Shown in pieces: positions 23,680-31,328 of a DNA stretch of 31,339 nucleotides. Numbering within the stretch: position 1 is the first letter of the stretch; each line of letters starts with the position of its first letter. This DNA comes from DAOUBP01 sp034432655. GTDB taxonomy: Bacteria; Chloroflexota; Anaerolineae; CG2-30-64-16. The notes beneath the pieces were generated by a model, which saw nothing but the letters and a program-made list of their open reading frames with translations, was not told the DNA's origin and did not search any database. Made by a program: the position numbers and the translations under genes. Where the stretch lies: contig DAOUBP010000166.1 in assembly GCA_034432655.1 (NCBI GenBank), positions 1-31,339 on the forward strand, in the 5' to 3' direction.

Positions 23680-25125
23680 TTATTTGTACGTCTTCTCGAA
23701 CTCGCGCAGGATTTCATTGCCGCGTTTCACCGCGTTGTCCATCGCTTGCTGAGCGGTTTGCTGGCCCTGGAAGGCCTTCTCCCATTCTTCGTAAACGATG
23801 ACGCGGATTTGCGGCATGTTGCCCAGGCGCAGGCCCAGGGAGTTCTCGGTGGGCTGCGTGCGCGTCAACTGCTTGTAGGGCAGGTCGGCGCCCGGGTTCT
23901 TTTCGTAGAACCCATCGGCCTTGGTCTTCTCGTAGCCGCCGTGGGTGATCGGCAGATAGCCGGTCTGCTGATGCCAGAAGGCGTCCACCTCGGGCTGGCT
24001 GATGTACTTGAAGAACTCAGCTACCGCCTTGAACTCCTCGGCTGTGCGACCCGGCGAGTTCATCACCCACAGGCTGGCGCCGCCGATGATCGAGTTGATC
24101 GGCGCGCCGGGCACATCGTCGTAATAGGGCAGGAAGGTCACCCCCCAATCGAAGTTGGATTCGCGCGAGATGCGTGCCCGGGCAGCAGATGAGGCGTGGA
24201 TGATGCCGCATTCGCCGGAGGGGAACAGCACGGTTGCCGAGCCGTCGCGGCCGCCGTACTTGAACGAGCCTTCATTCTGCATGTCAATCAAGGTCTGCAG
24301 ATGGCGGACGTGCAGCGGGCTGTTGAACTGGAGTTCGGCGTCCATGCCCAGCATGCCGTTGGCCTTGGTGGCCAGCGGTACGTTGTGAATGGCCGAGAAG
24401 TTCTCCAGTTGCGTCCAGGTGGGCCATTCAAAAGTCAAGCCGCACTTGGTCGCGCCGCTTTCCACCAGCTTCTTGGCGGCCGCGCGCACCTCGGCCCAGG
24501 TCTTGGGCGGGTTTTCCGGGTCGAGCCCAGCGGCGCGGAACGCGTCCTTGTTGTAGTACATCATCGGCGTCGAGCTGTTTAACGGCATGGAGATCATCTT
24601 GTCGCCTTCGCTGTAGTAGCCGCGCACAGCCGGGATGTAGATGTTGGGGTCGAGGTTCCAGCCGGTCTCCTGGGCCAGTTCATACACCGGCTTGATGGCG
24701 CCCTTGGCAGCCATCATGGTCGCAGTGCCGACCTCGAACATCTGCACGATGTGCGGCGCTTTGCCGGCGCGGAACGCGGCAATGGCCGCGTTCATGGTGT
24801 CGGCATAGCCACCCTTGTAGATCGGGTCTACGTAGTATTTGTCCTGTGAATTGTTGAAATTCATCACGACGGTTTCAAGCACGTCGCCCAGCGGTTTGCC
24901 TAACCCGTACCAGAACTCTACCACCACACGGCCAGGGGGTGGGGTCGGCCGCGGCACAGGGGTGGCCGTTGCGGTCGCTTCGGCCGCCGGGGGCTGCGCG
25001 GCCGGTGCCTGGGTTGCGGAGGGCGCCTGGGTTGCGGCCGGCGCTGGCGCCGGTGCCGGCGCGCAGGCCGAGACGAGCAGGCTCAACGCGACGAGCATGC
25101 TCAAGACGACGAACAGCTTCTTCAT
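23680..25125 (-). CDS. ugpB: Glycerol-3-phosphate type ABC solute-binding lipoprotein (UgpB-like)
   Basis: A 481-residue lipoprotein. The signal MKKLFVVLSMLVALSLLVSAC has lipobox VSAC at Cys21, followed by an alanine/proline/threonine linker of about 45 residues. The mature domain follows E. coli UgpB closely: VYELAQETGWN, MPLNSSTPMMYYNKDAFRAAGLDPENPPKTW, FSAIHNVPLATKANG, NSIIGGASLWVM, HQQTGYLPIT, DGFYEKNPGADLP and LRLGNMPQIRVIV. It should bind glycerol-3-phosphate or glycerophosphodiesters outside the membrane. GGAGG eight bases upstream fixes the ATG at 25125. It is the first gene of the operon, with a good promoter about 170 bases upstream. The usual ugpC ATPase gene is missing nearby. Confidence 0.93.
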   Translation of the reverse strand: MKKLFVVLSMLVALSLLVSACAPAPAPAPAATQAPSATQAPAAQPPAAEATATATPVPRPTPPPGRVVVEFWYGLGKPLGDVLETVVMNFNNSQDKYYVDPIYKGGYADTMNAAIAAFRAGKAPHIVQMFEVGTATMMAAKGAIKPVYELAQETGWNLDPNIYIPAVRGYYSEGDKMISMPLNSSTPMMYYNKDAFRAAGLDPENPPKTWAEVRAAAKKLVESGATKCGLTFEWPTWTQLENFSAIHNVPLATKANGMLGMDAELQFNSPLHVRHLQTLIDMQNEGSFKYGGRDGSATVLFPSGECGIIHASSAARARISRESNFDWGVTFLPYYDDVPGAPINSIIGGASLWVMNSPGRTAEEFKAVAEFFKYISQPEVDAFWHQQTGYLPITHGGYEKTKADGFYEKNPGADLPYKQLTRTQPTENSLGLRLGNMPQIRVIVYEEWEKAFQGQQTAQQAMDNAVKRGNEILREFEKTYK

Positions 25126-25299
25126 GGTCCTTGCCTCCTTGTGAGAATTGAGATAGTCAGACGGTAGCTGTGACAGGACGGATTGTGTCGGAAGGTCCCA
25201 GGGCAAACGAGCACGGCTGCGAATTCGGCAGTATTGGGCATTGTCCGCTCCATAGCTTGACCTGGCAGGAGAAGGAGATAAGTGCTTTACGCTCCACTT

Positions 25300-25327
25300 A
25301 TTCTACCGCGATTTTGTCCTGTGTCAA
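25300..25327 (-). promoter_or_regulatory. Promoter of the ugp-like operon
   Basis: On the minus strand: perfect TTGACA (complement of 25322-25327), a 16-base spacer, then TAGAAT (complement of 25300-25305). The leader from about 25293 to the ugpB ATG is about 168 bases; no known riboswitch or PHO-box pattern was recognised in it. Confidence 0.75.
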
Positions 25328-25398
25328 ACAGTATCGTGGCCGGGTGCGGGTAGTTTCTCCTCTCCTCTGCCTTTGTGTTATCATGTGATCTCTAATCT

Positions 25399-25491
25399 CA
25401 GTAGATCACAGTTCAGCTCACGCAAAGCCGCCAGGCGCGCAAAGAGTTCTTGTTTTTCCTGGCGTCTTTGCGTGAGATTCGTGATCTACTG
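25399..25491 (+). repeat. 93-bp long inverted repeat upstream of the peptidase operon
   Basis: Three stem blocks nest in order: CAGTAGATCAC (25399-25409) with GTGATCTACTG (25481-25491); CTCACGCAAAG (25417-25427) with CTTTGCGTGAG (25466-25476); and CGCCAGG (25429-25435) with CCTGGCG (25458-25464). The last two are separated by a 1x1 mismatch, and an asymmetric internal loop (7 and 4 bases) separates the first two. That makes 29 paired positions. The loop is 22 bases. A further TGTGATC at 25384-25390 can pair with GATCACA at 25404-25410 instead. It ends 28 bases before the ATG at 25520. The rest of the 394-base gap 25126-25519 holds the ugp promoter and nothing else I recognise. Confidence 0.8.
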
Positions 25492-25519
25492 CATCTAACG
25501 TCTTTGAGAGATACCTACC

Positions 25520-27511
25520 ATGTCTGTCCATGTGACCGAGCTAATCCGTCGGGCCTATCGCGGGGAGATGGCCCATCGCCACGTGGTCGCGCTCAGCGGC
25601 TACCATCGCATCCAGGCCAGCCCTGGCTATCGCGCCGCAGCCGGTTATGTGGCCGAGCAGCTGGCAGCGGTCGGGGTGCAGACCGTCACCCGCCGTTACC
25701 CCGCCGACGGCATTGCCCGCTTCTGGACCACGCCCAGCTTCCTGGCCTGGGCCTGTGATGGGGCCACGCTGCACTTGCTGGACGACACAGGTGCCGCCGA
25801 GCTCCTGTGCGATTTTGCCGCCATCCCTACCAGCCTGGTCCAGCGCAGCATCCCGGTCGAGGGGGAGTTCGCGGTGGTGGCCCTGGCCGGCAAAGGGGGC
25901 ACGGTTGTCGAGGACTATGCCGGCCTGGACGTGCGCGGCAAAGTCGTGCTGACCAACCGGCGCGCCGGCGAGGTGGCCGCGCTGGCCGTAAGCCGGTTCG
26001 GCGCGGCCGGCGTGTTGTGCGACGGGATGGAGGCCGGCGGCCGTTCTGAGCTCGATCTGCCCGACGCGCGACAGTACAATTCGTTTTGGTGGGGCGGCCT
26101 CGCCACGCCCGACGCCTGGGGCTTTGTGCTTTCTCCTCGCCAGGGCCAGAAACTGCGCAGGCAACTGGTCGAAGGCAAACCGGTGCGGGTGCGCGCCGAG
26201 ATCGCCAGCCGTTTCTATGTGGGCAGTTTCGAGGTGGTGGACGCGCTCATCCCCGGCACTGAGCCCGCCGCCGGCGAGGTGTTGCTGGTCAGCCATCTAT
26301 GCCATCCCCAGCCGGGCGCGCATGACAACGGCTCCGGCGCGGCCGCGCTGATCGAGGCCGCGGCAACGCTGGCCCGCTTGATCGCTGACGGCAGCTTGCT
26401 CCCACCCCGTCGCGGCATTCGCTTTCTTTGGCCGCCGGAGATGACCGGCACGTTCGCGTGGTTGGCAGAGCAGGGTAAGGCAAGGAACCTATGGCTGGCC
26501 GGCCTGAACCTGGACATGGTGGGCGCGGATCAGTGTCAGACAGGGGCCGTCTGGGAGCTGGTGTCGTTGCCGCTGGCCGGTGCGTCTTTTGCCGATCATC
26601 TGCTGAGCTGGCTGCGGGAGCCGTTTCTGGACGGCCTGCGCCACCGCGAGACGCCGTTCAGCGCCGGCTCCGACCATTACATCCTCTCGGATCCGACGGT
26701 CGGCGTCCCCACACCGATGCTCATCCAGTGGCCCGACAAGTTCTATCACACCTCGGCCGACACACCGGACAGGGTGAGCCCCGCCAGCCTGGCCCGCAGC
26801 GGCGCCTTAGCCGCGCTTTATGCCTATTGGCTGGCGACCGCAGGGGCTGCTGAGGCTGCCTGGCTGGGGCATTTGATGGTCACCCGCCAGCAGGCTGAGG
26901 CGAGCAAGGCCGCGCTGGCCGTGGTTCAGGCCGTGCGGGGCGCATCCGATGCGGCGGCCGCCGCCCGGGCCTGGGCGCGTTATCGCCGCGAACGGGCGCT
27001 GCGAGAGGAGCGGATGAGCGTCGCCCTGGCCGACCTGACACGGATTGATGCCGGCATCGCCGCCGAGCTGCCCGCCTGGCGCAGCCGTGTGGCCCAGGCC
27101 GAGGCCGCCGAGCTGGCCTGGGCACAGGCACAGCTGGGCCCCGACCTGCCTGCCGACCTCCCGGCGGAAGAGGCCACGTGGCGCGCGGAAGCCGCGACGC
27201 TGTTCCCGCGGCGGCGGCAACCCGGCCCGATTGATGTCGGGCTGGCGCTGCAGGCCGATCGGCCCGACCTGCTGCCGACGTATCGCGCCCTCACAGCCCG
27301 GGCCGGTGACGCGCTGCACGACCAGGCCGCCATCTGGCAGTATTGGGCGGACGGCAGCCGCTCCATCGCCGAAATCGCCGACCTGGCCGCGCTGGAAACC
27401 GGTCGCGAGCCCGACGAGCTCCCGCTCGCCTACTTCAAATTGCTGGCCGACGCCGGCTTTGTTTCCCTTGAGCAGCAAAGCAGTAGACCGAAACGCCAAC
27501 CTGACACCTGA
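25520..27511 (+). CDS. M28-type aminopeptidase (DUF4910-like) with PA and C-terminal helical domain
   Basis: A 663-residue protein without a signal peptide. Residues about 125-225 look like a PA insert (GLDVRGKVVLTNRRAGEVAALAVSRFGAAGVLCDG). The zinc-peptidase core has likely ligands His262 or His259 (SHLCHP), Asp269 (HDNGSGAA), Glu307 (PPEMTGTFAW), Asp332 (NLDMVG) and His410 (FYHTSADT), the M28/DUF4910 layout. Residues about 440-560 are alanine-rich and helical. The last about 60 residues (YWADGSRSIAEIADLA...LPLAYFKLLADAGFVSL) resemble a winged-helix or PqqD-like segment. It probably cleaves amino-terminal residues from cytoplasmic peptides. GAGAG lies 11 bases before the ATG. It is the first gene of a five-gene run; the PHP gene starts two bases after its stop. 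Confidence 0.8.
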   Translation: MSVHVTELIRRAYRGEMAHRHVVALSGYHRIQASPGYRAAAGYVAEQLAAVGVQTVTRRYPADGIARFWTTPSFLAWACDGATLHLLDDTGAAELLCDFAAIPTSLVQRSIPVEGEFAVVALAGKGGTVVEDYAGLDVRGKVVLTNRRAGEVAALAVSRFGAAGVLCDGMEAGGRSELDLPDARQYNSFWWGGLATPDAWGFVLSPRQGQKLRRQLVEGKPVRVRAEIASRFYVGSFEVVDALIPGTEPAAGEVLLVSHLCHPQPGAHDNGSGAAALIEAAATLARLIADGSLLPPRRGIRFLWPPEMTGTFAWLAEQGKARNLWLAGLNLDMVGADQCQTGAVWELVSLPLAGASFADHLLSWLREPFLDGLRHRETPFSAGSDHYILSDPTVGVPTPMLIQWPDKFYHTSADTPDRVSPASLARSGALAALYAYWLATAGAAEAAWLGHLMVTRQQAEASKAALAVVQAVRGASDAAAAARAWARYRRERALREERMSVALADLTRIDAGIAAELPAWRSRVAQAEAAELAWAQAQLGPDLPADLPAEEATWRAEAATLFPRRRQPGPIDVGLALQADRPDLLPTYRALTARAGDALHDQAAIWQYWADGSRSIAEIADLAALETGREPDELPLAYFKLLADAGFVSLEQQSSRPKRQPDT

Positions 27512-27513
27512 TC

Positions 27514-28362
27514 ATGAATCAAGTTGACCTGCACACCCACACCACCGCCTCGGACGGCAGCCTGACCCCGATGCAGCTTGTGAACCGGGCCAGCCGGCTG
27601 GCGTTGAAAGTCATCGCGGTCACCGATCATGACACCACCGCCGGTGTGGCCGAGACGATGGCAGCCGGCCGGGCGCGCGGGGTGGAGGTGATCCCGGGGG
27701 TCGAGATCAACACCGACGTGCCAGGTTCAGAGGTGCATATCCTCGGCTACTTTGTGGACCCCGACCATGCCGAGTTGAACGCGCGGCTGGCACGCATCCG
27801 GGAGGGCCGTATCGGCCGGGCGCGCAAGATGGCCGAGGTGTTGACGGAGATGGGCGCGCCGGTGAGCTTTGAACGGATCCTGGAGATTGCCGGGGAAGGT
27901 GCCGTGGGACGGCCGCACGTAGCGCAGGCACTGCTGGAAGCAGACCACGTGCGCAGCTTTCAGGATGCTTTCAATCGCTATATCGGCCGCTCCAGCCCGG
28001 CCTATGTCGAGCGCGAGAAGTTTACCCCGGCCGAGGCATGCGCGCTCATCCGGCGCGCCGGAGGGCTGCCCGTGCTGGCACATCCTGTTTTCTTCGACAG
28101 GTACGGTGCTATCAGAAGCGTGGTGGATTTCGATCAGATGCTGCCGGAGCTGCTGGCGGCCGGCCTGGCCGGCCTGGAAGTGTACTATCCGAATTACGAC
28201 GCAGTGACGAACGAATATCTGTTGGGGATTGCCCGGCGTTATGGCTTGCTGGTCACCGGCGGCACCGATTTTCATGGCGTGCGGCCCAATGAGCCCGATC
28301 TGGGTGGGGTTTACGTGCCCATGAAAGTGGTGCGTCGCCTGCGGGACGCGTGGTCGAAATGA
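27514..28362 (+). CDS. PHP domain phosphoesterase
   Basis: A 282-residue PHP-superfamily hydrolase. Metal-binding motifs are VDLHTHTTASDGS (His7, His9), VIAVTDHDTTAGV, EVIPGVEINTD and, near the end, LLVTGGTDFHG. The overall pattern, including GRPHVAQALLEADHV and GLPVLAHPVFF, fits the YciV/TrpH group, whose studied members are 3',5'-nucleoside bisphosphate phosphatases and 5'-3' RNA/DNA exonucleases. It probably removes phosphate from nucleotide-like substrates using two or three metal ions. Its stop overlaps the ATG of the next gene (ATGA), so the two are translated together. Confidence 0.88.
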   Translation: MNQVDLHTHTTASDGSLTPMQLVNRASRLALKVIAVTDHDTTAGVAETMAAGRARGVEVIPGVEINTDVPGSEVHILGYFVDPDHAELNARLARIREGRIGRARKMAEVLTEMGAPVSFERILEIAGEGAVGRPHVAQALLEADHVRSFQDAFNRYIGRSSPAYVEREKFTPAEACALIRRAGGLPVLAHPVFFDRYGAIRSVVDFDQMLPELLAAGLAGLEVYYPNYDAVTNEYLLGIARRYGLLVTGGTDFHGVRPNEPDLGGVYVPMKVVRRLRDAWSK

Positions 28363-29111
28363 CGTCCGTTGGATCGCCTTCGGTTGTCGATCCTGACCAC
28401 CTGGCACACTTCCTCCTGCGGGATGTGAAGCGTGCCGTGCGCGAGTTCGCCATGTTGCGGGATGGCGACCGGGTAGCGGTGGCGGTGTCAGGGGGCAAGG
28501 ATAGCCTTTCGCTGTTGGATTTGTTGCGTCGGTTGCAGCGGCTCCTTCCCGTGCATTTCGAACTGGTGGCCGTTCATGTGCGGGGAGACGCGCGAGGGGT
28601 CTTAGTGCCTCATGAGCCGCTGGAGGCCTGGCTGGCGGGCCAGGGGATCCCCTTCCGCATCGTCGAGCCGGAGGTCGGGCCGGGGGAAGCCTTGCCGCTC
28701 ACATGTCAGCGCTGCACCTGGCTGCGACGCAAGGCGATCTTTCTGACCGCCGACGCGCTGGGTTGCAACGTGGTGGCCTACGCGCACCACGCCGATGACG
28801 CCGCGCAAACGACGCTGTTGAATTTGCTTTACACGGGTGACGTGCGCACAATAGTGCCGGCGGCCGACTATTTCGGCGGCCGTTTTCGGCTGATCCGGCC
28901 GTTGATTCGTATCCCAGAGTCTGAGCTGGCGCGCTTTGCCTACGCCAGTGGCTTCCCGCCCCCGCCGCCGCGCTGCCCACGCGCCGACGACTCGCGGCGC
29001 CGGTTGATCGCCGACATGCTGCGGCTGATGGGGCGGGATTACCTGACCCAGGGACGGCCCAATCTCATCCGGGCCGGCCTGCGCGGATTACGCAGTACGG
29101 ACTACGAATAG
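28359..29111 (+). CDS. TtcA-like tRNA 2-thiocytidine synthetase family protein
   Basis: A 250-residue PP-loop ATPase. The ATP motif SGGKDS is at residues 44-49. Cys116 and Cys119 (CQRC) and Cys206 (PPRCPRADDSRRRLIADMLR) match the three cysteines that hold the 4Fe-4S cluster in TtcA, and AYAHHADDAAQTTLLNLLYTG matches the family GHHRDDILQT region. TtcA puts sulfur on cytidine 32 of some tRNAs. The protein is shorter than E. coli TtcA and lacks its long C-terminus. TilS, which makes lysidine on the CAT tRNA, shares the PP-loop but not these cysteines. The ATG at 28359 overlaps the PHP stop by four bases. Confidence 0.82.
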   Translation: MTSVGSPSVVDPDHLAHFLLRDVKRAVREFAMLRDGDRVAVAVSGGKDSLSLLDLLRRLQRLLPVHFELVAVHVRGDARGVLVPHEPLEAWLAGQGIPFRIVEPEVGPGEALPLTCQRCTWLRRKAIFLTADALGCNVVAYAHHADDAAQTTLLNLLYTGDVRTIVPAADYFGGRFRLIRPLIRIPESELARFAYASGFPPPPPRCPRADDSRRRLIADMLRLMGRDYLTQGRPNLIRAGLRGLRSTDYE

Positions 29112-29119
29112 GAGCACCT

Positions 29120-29950
29120 TTGGATCACATCATTCGTGAATATGCCATCGAGTTAGCCGTACGGGCCGGCAACCTGCTACGGCAGATCCTGGCCCGCGGC
29201 CTGGACAGCGAACGCACGCGCGCCAAAGCCGGCCATTTCGACATCGTCACCGAAGCGGATCTCGCTTCGGAACGGCTGATCCTGGACGCCTTGCGGACCG
29301 CATTCCCCTCCCACGCGATCTACGCCGAGGAGAGCGCCGACGGCGGACTGCCGGCGGCTGAGTGGCTGTGGCTGGTGGACCCGGTGGACGGCACCACCAA
29401 CTACTCGCACGGCCTGCCCATTTACGCGGTCAACCTGGCGCTGGCAAATCACGGCCGGCCCGTCCTCGGCGTGACGCATTACCCTGCCGGAGGAGGCACC
29501 TTTTGGGCCGAGGAGGGCGGCGGTGCCTGGCTGCGTGATGCCTCAGGGGCCGATGCCCGTCTTACGGTCTCCGCGGTGTCGGAGTTGAGCCGTAGCCTGT
29601 TGGCCACGGGTTTCATCCACGGTCGGGTCAAAGGGCCGGACAAAAGCCGGGAAGTGTTTTGGGCCCTGGATGACCGCACGCAATCGGTCCGCCGGCTGGG
29701 GTCGGCCGCGATGGTGTTGGCCTGGGTGGCGGCCGGTCATCTGGACGCCTATTGGGAGGCCGGCCTGAAGCCGTGGGACATGGCAGCCGGCTGGTTGCTG
29801 GTGGCCGAGGCCGGCGGCCTCGTCACCGAGTACGACGGCTCGCCTGTGCGTTTGGACAGCCCTACCCTGATCGCCAGCAACGGCCAGCCCGGCATCCACC
29901 AGGAGATCATGCGCACCATCGCTCAGGTACGGAGCGCATCCCCATGCTGA
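29120..29950 (+). CDS. Inositol monophosphatase family protein
   Basis: A 276-residue member of the Mg2+-dependent IMPase superfamily. Metal ligands are visible: Glu70/Glu71 (YAEES), Asp87 and Asp90 in LVDPVDGTTN, and Asp220 in AGLKPWDMAAGWLLVAEAGG. It removes phosphate from a small substrate such as inositol-1-phosphate, histidinol phosphate or PAP; sequence alone does not decide which. The start is a TTG at 29120, chosen because AGGAG lies about five bases upstream and no better start exists. It begins eight bases after the TtcA-like stop. If the substrate were PAP, it would fit the neighbouring PHP enzyme that acts on nucleotide bisphosphates, but this is speculation. Confidence 0.9.
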   Translation: MDHIIREYAIELAVRAGNLLRQILARGLDSERTRAKAGHFDIVTEADLASERLILDALRTAFPSHAIYAEESADGGLPAAEWLWLVDPVDGTTNYSHGLPIYAVNLALANHGRPVLGVTHYPAGGGTFWAEEGGGAWLRDASGADARLTVSAVSELSRSLLATGFIHGRVKGPDKSREVFWALDDRTQSVRRLGSAAMVLAWVAAGHLDAYWEAGLKPWDMAAGWLLVAEAGGLVTEYDGSPVRLDSPTLIASNGQPGIHQEIMRTIAQVRSASPC

Positions 29951-31068
29951 TTGACCGGCGCTACCGGGGCCGGCGGCGGCGTTCACCCTGGCCCCTGATC
30001 CTCTTGCTCCTGGTGATTCTGGTGCCGGGCGTCCATTTCCTGGCCACCCGGACGCGCTTCTTCGAGAACCCGTTTAACCCGCTGCAACCCACGCCCACAC
30101 CGACCAGGTCGGCAGTCAGTTATCTGGCCGACGCCGAGGATGCCTATCGGGCCGGGCTGTTGGCTGCGGCAGCCAAGCACTACGAGCAGGTGATTGCCCT
30201 GGAACCGGACAACGATGAGGCCTTGAACCGCATCGCCTGGCTCTGGATCCTGCGCGGCCATCCCGACCGCGCTGTCGCGCCGGCCCGCCGGGCGGTGGAG
30301 ATCAACCCCAGCGCCTGGAATCTGACGATCTTCGCCAAAGCCCTGGACTGGGCAGGGGATTACGATGAAGCGATCAAGGTCGCGTTGCGAGCGGTGGACG
30401 CCGATCCCCTTTCAGCCGAGGCACACGCTGTCCTGGCAGAGGTTTATGCCGATCGTAACAACTGGACCCGGGCGCTGGAAGAGGCCCGTCAGGCCGAGAA
30501 GTTGAACCCGGACAGCGCCTTTGTGATCCGCAACCTGGCTTATGTGCTTTCCACCCAGGGCCGCTATCAAGAGGCCCTGGACACCTACGCACGCGCGGCG
30601 GAGCTGGAGCCTAACCTGGGCTACATCTACATCAGCGCTGGCACCATTCACCTGGCGCTGCAGGATTACGACGCGGCGATCGAGCAGTTTCAGCTGGCCG
30701 TGCAGGCTAATCCGGACATTCCTACGGGTTACGATGCGCTGGGCCACGCCAGCGCGTTGAACGGCGACCCCGATCGCGCCATCGCCACGCTGCGCAAGGC
30801 CATCGAGATTGACCCGGAATATGCCCCGGCGTACGCCCATCTGGGGCGGGTATACTACACGCTGCTCAACTGGGAGTCGGCGATCGAGTACTTCACGCGG
30901 GCGTTTGAGCTGGGTTTCGAGAGGGAGGAATACTACTACCAGCTTGGCCTGGCATACACCTATCTGGAGGACTGCGAAAACGGTGTGGTGTGGTTGCAAA
31001 AGGCGCTGGAGCTGAACCCCGAATCACGGCCGGCGCTTGAAGGCATCCGGCGCTGCAGCGGCAAGTGA
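29944..31068 (+). CDS. Membrane-anchored TPR repeat protein
   Basis: A 374-residue protein. Residues 1-13 are very basic (RRYRGRRRR), then one membrane helix (WPLILLLLVILVPGVHFLA), then a short PTPTPT linker and about eight to nine tetratricopeptide repeats filling the rest (for example AKHYEQVIALEPDNDEALNRIAWLWILRG and AIEYFTRAFELGFEREEYYYQLGLAYTYLED). The repeats should face outside the membrane and bind other proteins. The ATG at 29944 lies within the last codons of the phosphatase gene (7-base overlap), so the two are coupled. No partner is named by context; it ends the five-gene run. Confidence 0.85.
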   Translation: MLIDRRYRGRRRRSPWPLILLLLVILVPGVHFLATRTRFFENPFNPLQPTPTPTRSAVSYLADAEDAYRAGLLAAAAKHYEQVIALEPDNDEALNRIAWLWILRGHPDRAVAPARRAVEINPSAWNLTIFAKALDWAGDYDEAIKVALRAVDADPLSAEAHAVLAEVYADRNNWTRALEEARQAEKLNPDSAFVIRNLAYVLSTQGRYQEALDTYARAAELEPNLGYIYISAGTIHLALQDYDAAIEQFQLAVQANPDIPTGYDALGHASALNGDPDRAIATLRKAIEIDPEYAPAYAHLGRVYYTLLNWESAIEYFTRAFELGFEREEYYYQLGLAYTYLEDCENGVVWLQKALELNPESRPALEGIRRCSGK

Positions 31069-31234
31069 GAGGGGCGTGTCTGTCCGAGGGCACGGCTTCG
31101 ATTTCTGCCTGCGGACGTCCAGGATGCCCGTCAGGGCGCAGACTTTGTAAGAGAAGCTGTGATTTCCGGTTGTCCGCAGCGCTGGAACTCACATCCCCCG
31201 CTTTTCGTCTGCAGTTGCGCGCCTGATGGAGACA
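31069..31234. other. Non-coding stretch after the TPR gene
   Basis: The 271 bases from the TPR stop to the window end carry no convincing reading frame on either strand. This first part shows no terminator with a T tract and no promoter that I can defend. The structured element at 31235-31328 follows directly. Confidence 0.5.
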
Positions 31235-31328
31235 ACAGATAGACATCACACATAGCGGAGTTCGCATCTGAGGATGCGAACAGGCGGCATCTGAGGATGC
31301 CGCGCTCCGATTGTGCGTGTTCTATCTG
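31235..31328. repeat. Structured element: three-way junction with twin hairpins
   Basis: Two adjacent hairpins share the same core: TTCGCATC-TGAG-GATGCGAA (31261-31280) and GCGGCATC-TGAG-GATGCCGC (31284-31303), both 8 bp with a TGAG loop. They are enclosed by CGGAG (31256-31260) with CTCCG (31305-31309). An imperfect helix continues outward, including CAC 31247-31249 with GTG 31317-31319, and finally CAGATAGA (31236-31243) with TCTATCTG (31321-31328). The result is a closed three-way junction. It may be a non-coding RNA, a REP/MITE-like repeat or a 3' mRNA structure; either strand could be the functional one. Confidence 0.7.

Noticed and set aside
25126..25293. Riboswitch in the ugpB leader
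   Set aside because: The leader is long enough, but I recognise no conserved riboswitch motif or terminator/antiterminator pair in it.
25520..27511. RiPP biosynthetic cluster suggested by the PqqD-like tail and peptidase
   Set aside because: No radical SAM enzyme, cyclodehydratase, lanthipeptide enzyme or precursor peptide was found nearby.
28359..29111. Assignment as TilS (tRNA-Ile lysidine synthetase), which would pair with the CAT tRNA
   Set aside because: Three cysteines in TtcA positions and the TtcA-type HHADD region favour TtcA; the TilS C-terminal domains are absent.
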